Positions 45,898 through 54,550 of a stretch of DNA of 64,000 nt are shown piece by piece. The translations under genes were made by a program, and so were the position numbers. The notes under the pieces are model-generated. The model saw only the letters and a program-made list of their open reading frames with translations, was not told the DNA's origin and did not search any database. The stretch's first letter is position 1, and each line of letters opens with the position of its first letter. The DNA is from Methylococcaceae bacterium. Lineage in GTDB: Bacteria > Pseudomonadota > Gammaproteobacteria > Methylococcales > Methylomonadaceae. The stretch lies in the NCBI GenBank assembly GCA_006844705.1, contig SPJS01000064.1:62001-126000 (forward strand), in the 5' to 3' direction.

Positions 45898-46479
45898 TTA
45901 CTCGGAAATGTGTGAGGATGCCTTCAGTTCAATAACGTGCAGCACCATGAAGTTGATAATCATGGCAACCACCCCGTATAGGACACTGTATTGAAGGTAA
46001 GCTGGGAAATAGGCTTGTACACCGTCAACATAGGCTGTAAAACTGCGGTCAGTAATATTTTCAGATAACAGAAAGAAACTGCCATTTGATATAAAAAAGG
46101 CAACGCCTGTGGCTGCAACCAGGCACATAAGTTGATAGCCTGTATGTTGCCAGCTTGTTTCTGTAAAACGCTGGCTGAACACACCTGAATACCATAAGGC
46201 GGCATAGGTTGGAGCGAGAAAGATATATGCTGGCGACAGACAGAAATCACTGACCCCCATGTGTGAGGTAGCAACGTAATCAATGCCCACCGCTAAAGCA
46301 AGTAACAACATGAATCCTTGCGGGCGACCATGCCACAAACCAGCGAGAAAAAAAACGGCAACAGAGGCATCTGGTAATAAAGCCGATGTACCGGTATGGT
46401 GAAAGCGTGTGGCTAACATAAGCAAAGCCAGCAACAGGAGTTGCGGCGAAAATAGAGCAGGCATTTTGTTAAATGGCAT
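45898..46479 (-). CDS. btuM: BtuM-type cobalamin transporter (solitary ECF S-component-like)
   Basis: This 193-residue protein has about six hydrophobic helices. Size and topology fit BtuM, the small cobalamin transporter of Gram-negative bacteria related to ECF S-components. It has cysteine at residue 80 (MGVSDFC, then LSPAYIFLAP), the same position as the cobalt-ligating cysteine I recall for Thiobacillus BtuM. The ATG has AGAGG upstream. It is the last gene of a cluster led by a cobalamin riboswitch and BtuB-like receptor, with no BtuC, BtuD or BtuF here. A 97-bp gap with a strong hairpin separates it from the DUF4465 gene. Function is inferred from context plus Cys80. Confidence 0.72.
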   Translation of the reverse strand: MPFNKMPALFSPQLLLLALLMLATRFHHTGTSALLPDASVAVFFLAGLWHGRPQGFMLLLALAVGIDYVATSHMGVSDFCLSPAYIFLAPTYAALWYSGVFSQRFTETSWQHTGYQLMCLVAATGVAFFISNGSFFLLSENITDRSFTAYVDGVQAYFPAYLQYSVLYGVVAMIINFMVLHVIELKASSHISE

Positions 46480-46519
46480 GAGTAACCTCTGAGCAAAGAC
46501 GATGGGTAGGAGTATAAAA

Positions 46520-46559
46520 GTTTCTGCAATAAAATACTATGCGAGATTATTGCAGAAAC
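46520..46559 (-). terminator. Intercistronic hairpin between DUF4465 gene and btuM
   Basis: Perfect 13-bp arms GTTTCTGCAATAA (46520-46532) and its complement (46547-46559) enclose a 14-nt loop. On the minus strand it is followed by CTTTTATA, only a weak T-run. It could be a partial terminator, an mRNA-stabilising hairpin, or an operator. Confidence 0.6.
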
Positions 46560-46575
46560 AGCGTTGGATACGGCC

Positions 46576-47379
46576 TTATGATATTTTCTTGCGATATCCA
46601 AAAAGCCCTAATAATGCTGAACCCATCAGCCACGCAGCAGCAGGTACAGGAACGGCGCTGACTTCGAGCTTATCCAGTGCAAAATAGCCTGGCGTGTTCA
46701 TGCCGAAACTGCCGACATCGGATGAAGATAAAGCGAACTCAATACTGTTGATTGCACCCAGAGCGCTCAGGTCAACCCACGCCCAGCTGTCCACAATATA
46801 GTCTTGCTGGTTATCGGCAAAACGGAAATCTGCCAGATAAAAATCGACAGTACCGGTTGCGTTTTGTTGAGCATCTTTACCGGTAATGGTTAATTTAAAC
46901 CAGTCCGGGTCATTGCCATCAGTACCCCCAAATTTTTTAGCAAAAAAGTCACCGTCTGTCATCGATAAACCAGCGTAGGTTGTATTGGTGAAATAGGCAC
47001 CTTCGACCACACTACTGGTTGCAAATTGTACCGGGGCGCTGCCAAAAGCAATGCCGTAATTGCTGGATTGATAACCGCTGCCGGTAAAAGCGCTGTACTG
47101 ATTACCAAGCCCCGGCGTGGTGGTGTCTGTCTTGCTGGAAACGGCCCAGCCCCCCCAGAATGAAAAACTGGTTGTCCAGGTAAAGTCATTGGTAAAAGTT
47201 GCATCCCCACTGTTAAATTGTGTGCTGGATGATCCGGAAGGTGCTGGAGATTGCGTGCCTGCCCAGTAACTGTCAGCAGCGATATTGATATCTTCAAAAT
47301 CGATGACTTGTGCGGCGAAAACATTCGCTGCTGAAAGGGATAACAGGGCGGGTGCCCAAAAGATGTGTCTATTTGTCAT
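46576..47379 (-). CDS. DUF4465 protein with VPLP-type C-terminal sorting signal
   Basis: This 267-residue secreted protein has a signal peptide (cut near VFAAQ) and a DUF4465-like beta-rich domain: VIDFEDINIAADSYWAG, FTWTTSFSFWGGWAVSSKTD, NYGIAFG, and YIVDSWAWVDLSALGAINSIEFALSSSD split by loops. The C-terminus VPVPAAAW, hydrophobic stretch, GYRKK is a PEP-CTERM/VPLPA-type signal processed by exosortase systems. DUF4465 proteins accompany cobalamin receptors in Bacteroidetes and some are reported to bind B12 (recalled, to be checked). It overlaps the preceding gene by 11 bp, within the cobalamin operon. Surface B12 capture is the likely role. Confidence 0.75.
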   Translation of the reverse strand: MTNRHIFWAPALLSLSAANVFAAQVIDFEDINIAADSYWAGTQSPAPSGSSSTQFNSGDATFTNDFTWTTSFSFWGGWAVSSKTDTTTPGLGNQYSAFTGSGYQSSNYGIAFGSAPVQFATSSVVEGAYFTNTTYAGLSMTDGDFFAKKFGGTDGNDPDWFKLTITGKDAQQNATGTVDFYLADFRFADNQQDYIVDSWAWVDLSALGAINSIEFALSSSDVGSFGMNTPGYFALDKLEVSAVPVPAAAWLMGSALLGLFGYRKKIS

Positions 47380-48217
47380 GTTTGACTCCTGTTGGTAGTG
47401 ATGAAATTTCGTATGATTTTCGGAAACGTATAAATATAAAGAAGATAATCAGCCACCCAACCACATATGACGGGAGGGGGACTATCATCGGTTCAACGGG
47501 TGGGGCAGTGACGTTTTGATGAATCACGCCCACCGCTTCCAGATCAAAACCCGCACTGATAACCGTGGGGTAGGGATCAAAAATGGGTTTAGGGCCGCCG
47601 AAGTTGGCGGGGAAATCGTCAAATGCTGTGCCGTTGCCAACGATATCGATCAGGCGTACAAATTGAATATTATCCAGATCAAGGTGTTCATTGCCTGCCA
47701 GTTCATTCAGGTCGAATGGTGTTCCGTATCCGGCGCGATGTTTCCCCGCATAGCCAGTGATATTGGTAGGGTCAACACTACTGAAACTGCCCACCGGGCT
47801 GGGGGTCAACGAGATATTGTTGAAGCGAAAAAACTGTGTGCCATCGGAAGACACTTCAACCCAGGCCAGTTCAAGAAATGTATCATTAAAACTATTGGAA
47901 AAAACGGCAAAGTCCGCACCGTTGCCATCTTTTATAGGATGTGTAAATTTAAGGGTGATTTTTCCGTTACGCCCCAGCGAGACAATATCAAAGCTGTCTC
48001 CAATCGCCTTTCCTAAAGCCTTATTTGGGGTCTGGAAACTGGTATCGACGTCGCTACCGGCCAGATAATCCTGCCAGCCACTTGCCCAGCCCAGAAATGT
48101 TGGGTCATCCATATGGATGGCAACGGAACCCGGCTGGCCCGCCGCAGGAGAAAACGGGCCAGCCAAGACAGGACTAGCGATAAACAAACACAGCCAATAC
48201 AATAAATGTTTCATCAT
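47369..48217 (-). CDS. Secreted cell-surface protein in cobalamin operon
   Basis: This 282-residue protein has a signal peptide (cut near VLAGPF) and a beta-rich domain with LGRNGKITLKFTHPI, DFAVFSNSFNDTFLELAWVEV, SSDGTQFFRFN and FDLNELAGNEHLDLDNIQFVRLIDI. The C-terminus has VPLPSYVVGW, a hydrophobic helix and basic residues, a slightly atypical VPLP-type anchor, followed by a 15-residue tail. It begins three bases after the BtuB-like receptor gene and overlaps the DUF4465 gene, so all three are co-translated. I know no biochemical function; operon position suggests cobalamin binding or presentation to the receptor. Confidence 0.7.
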   Translation of the reverse strand: MMKHLLYWLCLFIASPVLAGPFSPAAGQPGSVAIHMDDPTFLGWASGWQDYLAGSDVDTSFQTPNKALGKAIGDSFDIVSLGRNGKITLKFTHPIKDGNGADFAVFSNSFNDTFLELAWVEVSSDGTQFFRFNNISLTPSPVGSFSSVDPTNITGYAGKHRAGYGTPFDLNELAGNEHLDLDNIQFVRLIDIVGNGTAFDDFPANFGGPKPIFDPYPTVISAGFDLEAVGVIHQNVTAPPVEPMIVPLPSYVVGWLIIFFIFIRFRKSYEISSLPTGVKHDK

Positions 48218-48220
48218 GAT

Positions 48221-50257
48221 TCAAAATAGTTGCAAGTCAAAACCGGCATAAGCATGGCGTTCCGGCATAGGGTAATAGGTTTCGCTAAACGCGGTCGTGC
48301 TGTAGACGTCGTCAAAAATATTATTGATTCCGGCAAACACCTCGAGCTGGTTAAATTGATAGCGGGCTTTCAGATCAAGCACCCAATAACTGTCCAGGGT
48401 GTCATACGTGCGGTTGTCCAGGTCATTGCCATCAAAGCGCTGGCCGACAAAGCTGCCGGATACAGCCAGCATGAAATCCTGACCGGGCGACCATTCCACA
48501 CCGCCGGAAATGGCGTGTTTGGCGACCAGTGGAATGGCGTTTCCGCTGCCGGCAAACTGGGCGTCCAGCAGAGTGTAATTTGTCCAGACATACCATTCAG
48601 AATGAGGATAAAACCGGGCTTCCAGCTCCATTCCGTGGCGTACTGTGGGTTCGCCAATATTGACGTTTAGCGTGCCGCTATAACGAATCTCGTTGTGCGA
48701 TCTCAGCTGATAAAATGCGGCGCTCATTTCTGCATACTGAGACCAGCGCGTGCGTAGTCCCACTTCAAACTGGCGGCTGGTTTGTGGTGAAAGGTCAGTC
48801 GAGGCCTCGGCCAGTTCGTCCACATTGGGAGAGCGGAAAGACTGGCTGAAATTACCATATACGCTGATAAAGTCAGTGAGGCGAATATTAGCGCCAATTT
48901 CAATGGCATGATTGTCCCACGTCGGCGTTGCTGTGGCGGTTGTTTGCCAGTCGTACTCACAATTGATATTGATAAAGCCAATGCCGGGGATAAACACCGT
49001 ATCGCATGAGGCAGGGGAAAATTTCTGCGACTGGATAGTTAACGCGCTATGATCAAAGCGATATCCCATGGACAGAGAAACGTCTTCAAACAGGGTAAAC
49101 AGGGTTTCGGCAAACCAGGCGTGCCGCTGTAAATCGATAAACTTGCGTTCGCTTTGATCCTCGACAGCAAAGCCATTGCGACGGCTGACGTAGTCGGTAT
49201 CGGTAAAACTGGCGCCCAGTGTGAGATTGATGCGGGTGTGAGTGAAATCGAACTGCTTTAGATAAGTCGCTTCCAATTCCAGCGTATCTTCATCATTCTG
49301 GCCACGGGTGTCGGCAATCGGGGAAAAGCCGATGACAAAATCGTTTTTGCGATCGCGAATCTGGCTTTTAAACTGGATGTTGCCCCAGCGCCCTGCATCA
49401 TAAGAAAACCCGCCTCGCCAGAACTGTTCGCGGGTTTTGCCATGGTCAAAAGGCGCATTACTGCCGTGTCGTCCTTCTGCGGTGTGGAAATCTGTTTTGC
49501 TGACCGGGCCAGGCAGGCCATAATTGTCAAAATGAAATCGTACCGAGCCATCCAGCGTCAGCCTGGGTGATGGCGTTAGTTGTGCTGCAAACTTGGCATC
49601 ATGCGATTCAAGTTGACTGTTGATGCGATGACCTTCTGTGGCATTGCGTTGCAGGTGTAAATCCAGTTGCAGCGGATCATCGCTGTATCCAGCCTGAATA
49701 GCGGTGTGGTCGCTGTCAAAACTGCCATAGCGTCCGCGAATATTGAGTCGGTGATGCGCGCGTTTATCGACGGTTTGAATATTGATAACACCGCCAATGG
49801 CACCGTCGCCATAACGCACCGCACCGCCGCCGCGCAGGATTTCTATGCGCTTAATATCGGACAAAGCGATAGATGACAAGTCAGCACCGGACAAATCCGG
49901 CGCGTTAATGCGAATGCCGTCCAGCATGATGATGACATTGCTGTTGCTGGTTTCGCCCATGCCGCGTAAATCCAGCGTGGCATTTTTATCGTTGCCAAAA
50001 AAACTGCGTAAATTCACCCCGGCTTCTCTGGCCAGCAGGTCAGTCAGATTATTACTGGTCGCATTGGCAATGTCTTCAGCGGTAATCACCGATGCATTGC
50101 GCGTCATTGACCAGCTGTCGGTGGGATTGCTGCCAGTGATGACCAGCGTATCAAGCTCAAAGCGCGGGGCATCCTCAGCCACAGCAGGGGCTGATAACAA
50201 CATACCGGCAACCAGAGTTGCGCAATAGCAGGCGTGGGGATGTCCAAATGTTGCCAA
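48221..50257 (-). CDS. btuB: BtuB-like TonB-dependent cobalamin receptor
   Basis: This is an outer-membrane receptor of about 678 residues. After the signal peptide (AGMLLSAPAVAED) comes a TonB-box-like stretch (LDTLVITGS), a plug with RNASVITAEDIANATSNNL, VIIMLDGIRINAPDLSG and RIEILRGGGAVRYGDGAIGGVI, and a barrel ending in YAGFDLQLF with terminal Phe. No ATG precedes the signal peptide; the TTG at 50257, preceded by GAGGT, is the best start, with another TTG at 50293. The cobalamin riboswitch about 110 bp upstream identifies B12 or another corrinoid as the ligand. It heads a four-gene uptake cluster. Confidence 0.9.
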   Translation of the reverse strand: MATFGHPHACYCATLVAGMLLSAPAVAEDAPRFELDTLVITGSNPTDSWSMTRNASVITAEDIANATSNNLTDLLAREAGVNLRSFFGNDKNATLDLRGMGETSNSNVIIMLDGIRINAPDLSGADLSSIALSDIKRIEILRGGGAVRYGDGAIGGVINIQTVDKRAHHRLNIRGRYGSFDSDHTAIQAGYSDDPLQLDLHLQRNATEGHRINSQLESHDAKFAAQLTPSPRLTLDGSVRFHFDNYGLPGPVSKTDFHTAEGRHGSNAPFDHGKTREQFWRGGFSYDAGRWGNIQFKSQIRDRKNDFVIGFSPIADTRGQNDEDTLELEATYLKQFDFTHTRINLTLGASFTDTDYVSRRNGFAVEDQSERKFIDLQRHAWFAETLFTLFEDVSLSMGYRFDHSALTIQSQKFSPASCDTVFIPGIGFININCEYDWQTTATATPTWDNHAIEIGANIRLTDFISVYGNFSQSFRSPNVDELAEASTDLSPQTSRQFEVGLRTRWSQYAEMSAAFYQLRSHNEIRYSGTLNVNIGEPTVRHGMELEARFYPHSEWYVWTNYTLLDAQFAGSGNAIPLVAKHAISGGVEWSPGQDFMLAVSGSFVGQRFDGNDLDNRTYDTLDSYWVLDLKARYQFNQLEVFAGINNIFDDVYSTTAFSETYYPMPERHAYAGFDLQLF

Positions 50258-50365
50258 GATGACCTCAAAAAACAGAGGCAGGCAAAAAGACAAAGATGAC
50301 AGAAGTCAAACATGCCCTCACGTCGCCCACCGCAACCGGGTTAGAGCCTGACAAGCAGACTCGAA

Positions 50366-50556
50366 ACACAGGCCGGTCTCCGGGCTTATGAGCATATTCT
50401 AACGGGCTTAACCGCCTTCCCACATTGACAAATGCAGTGACATTTTGGCAAGCCTTGACTCAATTACCGTTGCGGGGGCAGCGCTGGATTAGTGAAAACA
50501 CGCACCAGACTTCCCGTTTAACCCCGTCTCCATGAATAAACCGGGGCACCTGAAAT
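50366..50556 (-). promoter_or_regulatory. Cobalamin (B12) riboswitch
   Basis: Read on the minus strand the leader has, in order: the AGGTGCC start, a GGAAG-containing stem, the conserved CTGCCCCCGCAACGG core (complement at 50466-50485), TGTCACTG, GTGGGAAGGCGG, and the B12 box AAGCCCGGAGACCGGCCTG (complement at 50369-50387). All main landmarks of the class are present and properly spaced. It should switch off the downstream btuB-like operon when adenosylcobalamin is abundant. Confidence 0.93.
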
Positions 50557-50817
50557 GGAGGGCGATTATACCAGTAATTTGAAATCGATCACGAAAATTT
50601 TGCGTTGGCTGGAAGAACCATGGGGAGCGTTTTCCAACAAAGAAAAACAATAAAAAATGTCGTAAATACGACAACATAGCCGGGCAGAATTTAAGATAAA
50701 TATGAAATGCTAATAATTTCAGTGGCTTGCATATTATCTAAAGTGATTAAGTCTTGGTGCAAAAATTGCCATGTAATTAGTCAGTACAACTTGTTTCATT
50801 AATAACGGACCCGGATT

Positions 50818-51228
50818 ATGCGTTACGAGCCATATGATGAAGAACACGCCGAAGTACCGGCAATGAATAATGCCCAGTTATTTAATTATTTCCTGATGAG
50901 AGTCTACGAGACTGAAGAGGTGTGGGGTGCAAAAGAAGTCAGTACCCGCTGGTTTACTTACCCGCTCAAAGGTCAGGAGACACTTCCGCTATGGGCATAC
51001 AAGCGGTATGCAGAAGAATCTGCTGTCGGTGAATGGGAGCATCTGATTCAGGCGGCAGAATCGCTGGAATTCTTCATGGATCGCACCATTCCACAATTGA
51101 TTGCCGATAAGGTGCAATTGGAAATCATGCCCAGAAAAGAGGGGCCGGGAGCCTTGGTGTTGCCAGAGCAATTACACAGTATCCTTGAAGGCATAATGGA
51201 TAGCGGTCAATACAGCATGGAAGGATGA
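50818..51228 (+). CDS. DUF2750 family protein
   Basis: This 136-residue cytosolic protein has the DUF2750 pattern: NNAQLFNYFLMRVYETEEVWG, WFTYPLKGQETLPLWAYKRYAE and a helical C-terminus with DRTIPQLIADKVQLEI. Function is unknown. It is monocistronic, divergent from the cobalamin riboswitch and followed by a strong terminator. The leader is AT-rich with a 16-bp palindrome TGTCGTAAATACGACA at 50659-50674. Confidence 0.8.
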   Translation: MRYEPYDEEHAEVPAMNNAQLFNYFLMRVYETEEVWGAKEVSTRWFTYPLKGQETLPLWAYKRYAEESAVGEWEHLIQAAESLEFFMDRTIPQLIADKVQLEIMPRKEGPGALVLPEQLHSILEGIMDSGQYSMEG

Positions 51229-51383
51229 TCTTTACTAGGAGACTGTCAACTATTTACACTTTACCTGTGCAGTTGTTAATACAAAATTCAGGCGTGGTTT
51301 TATAAAATAACATCCAAGCTGATCGCAAACGATATATGTGGTCATGCTGATTCAGATGCTCCTCCATTGTTCCTACGTGGTAT

Positions 51384-51414
51384 GAGGGGATTATCCAATC
51401 CCCTCTGTTTTTTT
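51384..51414 (+). terminator. Rho-independent terminator, convergent between DUF2750 and ychJ genes
   Basis: GAGGGGATT and AATCCCCTC form a perfect 9-bp stem with the 4-nt loop ATCC, followed by TGTTTTTTT. It lies between two convergent genes. Confidence 0.9.
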
Positions 51415-51425
51415 CTTAAGTGTGA

Positions 51426-51932
51426 TCACTTTCCGCAACAGCGTTTAAATTTTTTACCACTGCCGCACGCGCAGGGCGCATTTTTTCCTTGATTAACCTG
51501 TTGGTTCACTTTTCCCACTGATTTTACTTGGCCATCCAGATAAAACCAGCGACCGTCTTGTTTGATGAAGCGGCTGATTTCGTGCATGGCATATTCTTCA
51601 CCTTCAAGTAAGTAGTAAGCTTTGAATTCAACAATGCCTTTACTGTCTTTTTCTCCGCCTTTCTTTTTGCTGAGTATTTCCAGGCGTTGCCAATCGACAT
51701 TCTCTTCCTTGGAGAAATCAATGTCAGTGGGGCATTTGCTTTTGTCCCAGCTGGCCAGTAAATACTCCTTGTTATGTAAGACGTAGGCGCTGAAACGTGA
51801 GCGCATCAAGGCTTCTGCGGTTGTTGCCCTGGCTTCGCCATCATGAATAGGTTGGCAGCAATGGGAAACGGGAAGACCGGTTGAGCAACGGCAAAGCGCT
51901 TGTTCGTCGAGAGTGCTGTCTGAGGATGGCAT
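51426..51932 (-). CDS. YchJ family protein with SEC-C metal-binding motifs
   Basis: This 168-residue protein has an N-terminal SEC-C-like cysteine motif (CRCSTGLPVSHCCQP), the YchJ core (ATTAEALMRSRFSAYVL, YLLASWDKSKCP, VEFKAYYLLEGEE) and a C-terminal SEC-C motif (CACGSGKKFKRCCGK), which binds zinc in SecA. Biological role is unknown. The ATG at 51932 is taken as the start because an upstream TTG has no ribosome site. It lies 30 bp downstream of hisI in the same direction and could be read from the his operon. Confidence 0.88.
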   Translation of the reverse strand: MPSSDSTLDEQALCRCSTGLPVSHCCQPIHDGEARATTAEALMRSRFSAYVLHNKEYLLASWDKSKCPTDIDFSKEENVDWQRLEILSKKKGGEKDSKGIVEFKAYYLLEGEEYAMHEISRFIKQDGRWFYLDGQVKSVGKVNQQVNQGKNAPCACGSGKKFKRCCGK

Positions 51933-51963
51933 GAGGTTGGACAAGGTGATATCTAGCAACGGA

Positions 51964-52353
51964 TTAAGTTTTGCTGTAAATCTTTGCCGGGTCTTTTAAT
52001 ACCGGATCAACCGCTGTCCATTGCTGGTCTTGCAGGCTGCGGTAAAAGCAGCTCTGACGACCTGTGTGACAGGCGATGCCGCCCGCCTGTTCGACTTTAA
52101 TCAGGATGACATCTTCGTCACAGTCCAGTTGAATATCCAGCACCTTTTGGCGGTGTCCGGATTCTTCGCCTTTGCGCCAGAGTTTTTGACGCGAACGCGA
52201 CCAATATACGGCATAACCTTCTTCCGCGGTTAAGCGCAGAGATTCGCGGTTCATCCAGGCAAACATCAGTACGCGCCCAGAGCTTGCATCCTGTGCAATC
52301 ACCGGTACCAAACCATCCTCTGTCCAGCGGACTTCATCCAGCCAAATGCTCAT
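51964..52353 (-). CDS. hisI: Phosphoribosyl-AMP cyclohydrolase
   Basis: This enzyme performs the third step of histidine synthesis. The 129-residue monofunctional protein lacks the HisE pyrophosphohydrolase domain. It shows [28 protein letters not shown], and the metal-binding [11 protein letters not shown] and [13 protein letters not shown]. It overlaps hisF by four bases. hisE is not in the window. Confidence 0.96.
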   Translation of the reverse strand: MSIWLDEVRWTEDGLVPVIAQDASSGRVLMFAWMNRESLRLTAEEGYAVYWSRSRQKLWRKGEESGHRQKVLDIQLDCDEDVILIKVEQAGGIACHTGRQSCFYRSLQDQQWTAVDPVLKDPAKIYSKT

Positions 52354-53123
52354 AATCTCACCTCAATACCACGTGACTGCATGTGTTGTTTAGCGTGCTC
52401 AACAGAATATTCTGCAAAATGAAAAATACTGGCAGCAAGCACAGCATCGGCTTTGCCTTGGATGACGCCATCGGCCAGGTGCTCAAGATTTCCCACACCG
52501 CCGGAAGCAATCACCGGCACGGCAACAGCCTCGCTGATGGCGCGGGTTAGGGGCAGGTCAAAGCCTTCCCGAGTGCCGTCCCTGTCCATGCTGGTAAGCA
52601 GGATTTCTCCAGCACCATAATCAACCATTTTAATGGCCCATTCGATGGCATCAATACCGGTAGGCTTGCGGCCACCGTGGGTAAAAATTTCCCAGCGGTC
52701 GGCTTCATCCGGCGCGCTGACTTTTTTAGCGTCAATGGCGACAACAATACATTGCGAGCCAAATTTTTCTGCAGCGTCCCGTACAAATTCAGGATTGAAT
52801 ACGGCAGCACTGTTGATGCCGACCTTGTCAGCACCGGCGTTGAGCATACGGCGGATATCTTCCAGTTTGCGGATGCCGCCACCGACAGTCAGCGGAATGA
52901 AGACTTCACCGGCAACCTGTTCGACCACATGTACAATGGTGTCGCGGTCGTGGTGGGTGGCGGTGATGTCAAGAAAGGTGATTTCATCGGCACCTTCACG
53001 GTCATAGCGGCGGGCCACTTCCACCGGATCCCCTGCATCGCGGATATCGACAAATTTAACACCCTTGACGACGCGGCCATTGTCCACGTCCAGACAGGGG
53101 ATGATGCGTTTTGCCAGTGCCAT
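52350..53123 (-). CDS. hisF: Imidazole glycerol phosphate synthase subunit HisF
   Basis: HisF is the cyclase half of IGP synthase, a TIM barrel of 257 residues using ammonia from His[18 protein letters not shown] has the catalytic aspartate D11; [14 protein letters not shown] and [16 protein letters not shown], with the second catalytic aspartate, are intact. It overlaps hisI downstream and abuts hisA upstream (one-base overlap at 53123). Confidence 0.97.
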   Translation of the reverse strand: MALAKRIIPCLDVDNGRVVKGVKFVDIRDAGDPVEVARRYDREGADEITFLDITATHHDRDTIVHVVEQVAGEVFIPLTVGGGIRKLEDIRRMLNAGADKVGINSAAVFNPEFVRDAAEKFGSQCIVVAIDAKKVSAPDEADRWEIFTHGGRKPTGIDAIEWAIKMVDYGAGEILLTSMDRDGTREGFDLPLTRAISEAVAVPVIASGGVGNLEHLADGVIQGKADAVLAASIFHFAEYSVEHAKQHMQSRGIEVRL

Positions 53124-53866
53124 TAGAAGGTGGTTCCGAAGGATTCTGCCAGTTTTTCCGCTTCTGCAAAATTCAGCGTGCCTTCGTAAATGGCGCGGCC
53201 AGTGATGGCGCCCATAATGCCTTCATCAGTCACGGCCCCCAGTGCGCGGATGTCATCCATGTTGGTGATGCCGCCGGAGGCAATGACCGGGATGCGGATA
53301 GAGCTGGCCAGTTTGGCCGTGGCTTCCACATTGATGCCCTGCATCATGCCGTCGCGTGAAATGTCGGTGTAAATAATCGCTTCCACGCCATGATCATCAA
53401 ATTTTTGCGCCATGTCGATGACATCATGGCGAGACAGTTTTGACCAGCCATCAATGGCCACTTTGCCGTCTTTGGCATCAAGCCCGACGATGATGTGGCC
53501 AGGGAACTCAATCGCTACATCGCGCACAAAATGCGGTTCACTGACGGCTTTGGTGCCAATGATCACGTATTGCACGCCGACATCCAGGTAGCCCTGAATA
53601 GTATCTTCATCACGGATGCCGCCACCAATTTGCACGGGGATATCGGGAAAAGCTTCCACGATGTTATGAATCACTTCGGCATTTCTGGGTCTGCCGGCAA
53701 AGGCACCGTCCAGGTCAACCAGGTGGATTCGACGTGCCCCGGCATCTACCCATCGTCGGGCGACAGCCACCGGGTCATCAGAAAACACAGTATCGTCTTC
53801 CATTTTGCCTTGACGCAGGCGGACACATTTTCCTTCTTTTAGATCAATGGCGGGTATCAGTAACAT
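53123..53866 (-). CDS. hisA: ProFAR isomerase HisA
   Basis: HisA isomerises ProFAR to PRFAR. The 247-residue TIM barrel has [19 protein letters not shown] with D8, [13 protein letters not shown] and [14 protein letters not shown] with the second catalytic aspartate. It lies between hisH and hisF in the usual order. The ATG at 53866 is the natural family start. Confidence 0.97.
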   Translation of the reverse strand: MLLIPAIDLKEGKCVRLRQGKMEDDTVFSDDPVAVARRWVDAGARRIHLVDLDGAFAGRPRNAEVIHNIVEAFPDIPVQIGGGIRDEDTIQGYLDVGVQYVIIGTKAVSEPHFVRDVAIEFPGHIIVGLDAKDGKVAIDGWSKLSRHDVIDMAQKFDDHGVEAIIYTDISRDGMMQGINVEATAKLASSIRIPVIASGGITNMDDIRALGAVTDEGIMGAITGRAIYEGTLNFAEAEKLAESFGTTF

Positions 53867-53899
53867 TGTTGGTTCTCAATGAGTACGTGAAGGATGGAA

Positions 53900-54541
53900 T
53901 TAATTTGTTCCATCCCAGTTTAAAAAATTGGTTAATAGTTGCAGGCCTGCATGCTGGCTTTTTTCCGGATGGAATTGCACAGCAAAAATATTATCGCGGG
54001 CAATCGCGCAGGTAAAGGCATCAGGATATTCGCTGCTGGCAATGCATTCTTGTGCATTTTCCGGCACGGCATAATAGCTGTGCACAAAATAAAAACGGCT
54101 GTCCTGAGCAATGTTGTTCCATAACGGATGCGATTGTTGGGTCACCTTGTTCCAGCCCATGTGGGGGATTTTCAGTGCAGTGCCGGTTTCATCGTGCAGA
54201 TTTTTGTCGAAATGAACAACATGACCGGCAAACAGGTTTAAACAATCCGTGTGGTTGTTTTCTTCACTGTCAGTCAGTAAGGCCTGCATGCCCAGACAAA
54301 TGCCCAGAAAGGGTTTGTCGTTGGCGGCCTGTTTGATGACCTCGACCAGTTTTTTTTCGTGTAACGCGGCAATGCAGTCGCGAATGGCGCCCACACCGGG
54401 AAATACCACACGGTCAGCGTGCAAGATAGTGTCAGCGTCGGATGCAATCAGCACGTCGGTAGACGGTTGTGCATGTTGCAGGGCTTTGGCAATTGAATGC
54501 AAATTACCCATTCCATAGTCAATTACAGCAGCGGAAGACAT
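53900..54541 (-). CDS. hisH: Imidazole glycerol phosphate synthase subunit HisH
   Basis: HisH is the glutaminase half of IGP synthase. The 213-residue protein has IDYGMGNLHSIAKAL, the oxyanion region FPGVGAIRDC, the nucleophile C82 in GICLGMQAL and the His-Glu pair in VQFHPEKSQ. It lies 10 bp after hisB and 33 bp before hisA. Confidence 0.97.
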   Translation of the reverse strand: MSSAAVIDYGMGNLHSIAKALQHAQPSTDVLIASDADTILHADRVVFPGVGAIRDCIAALHEKKLVEVIKQAANDKPFLGICLGMQALLTDSEENNHTDCLNLFAGHVVHFDKNLHDETGTALKIPHMGWNKVTQQSHPLWNNIAQDSRFYFVHSYYAVPENAQECIASSEYPDAFTCAIARDNIFAVQFHPEKSQHAGLQLLTNFLNWDGTN

Positions 54542-54550
54542 GGTGTTCTC

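Noticed and set aside
50659..50674. 16-bp palindrome TGTCGTAAATACGACA, partly repeated upstream of the diguanylate cyclase at about 30671
   Set aside because: A 15-bp match between two sites and a 7-bp inverted repeat are each expected a few times by chance in a window this size, so no operator is claimed.
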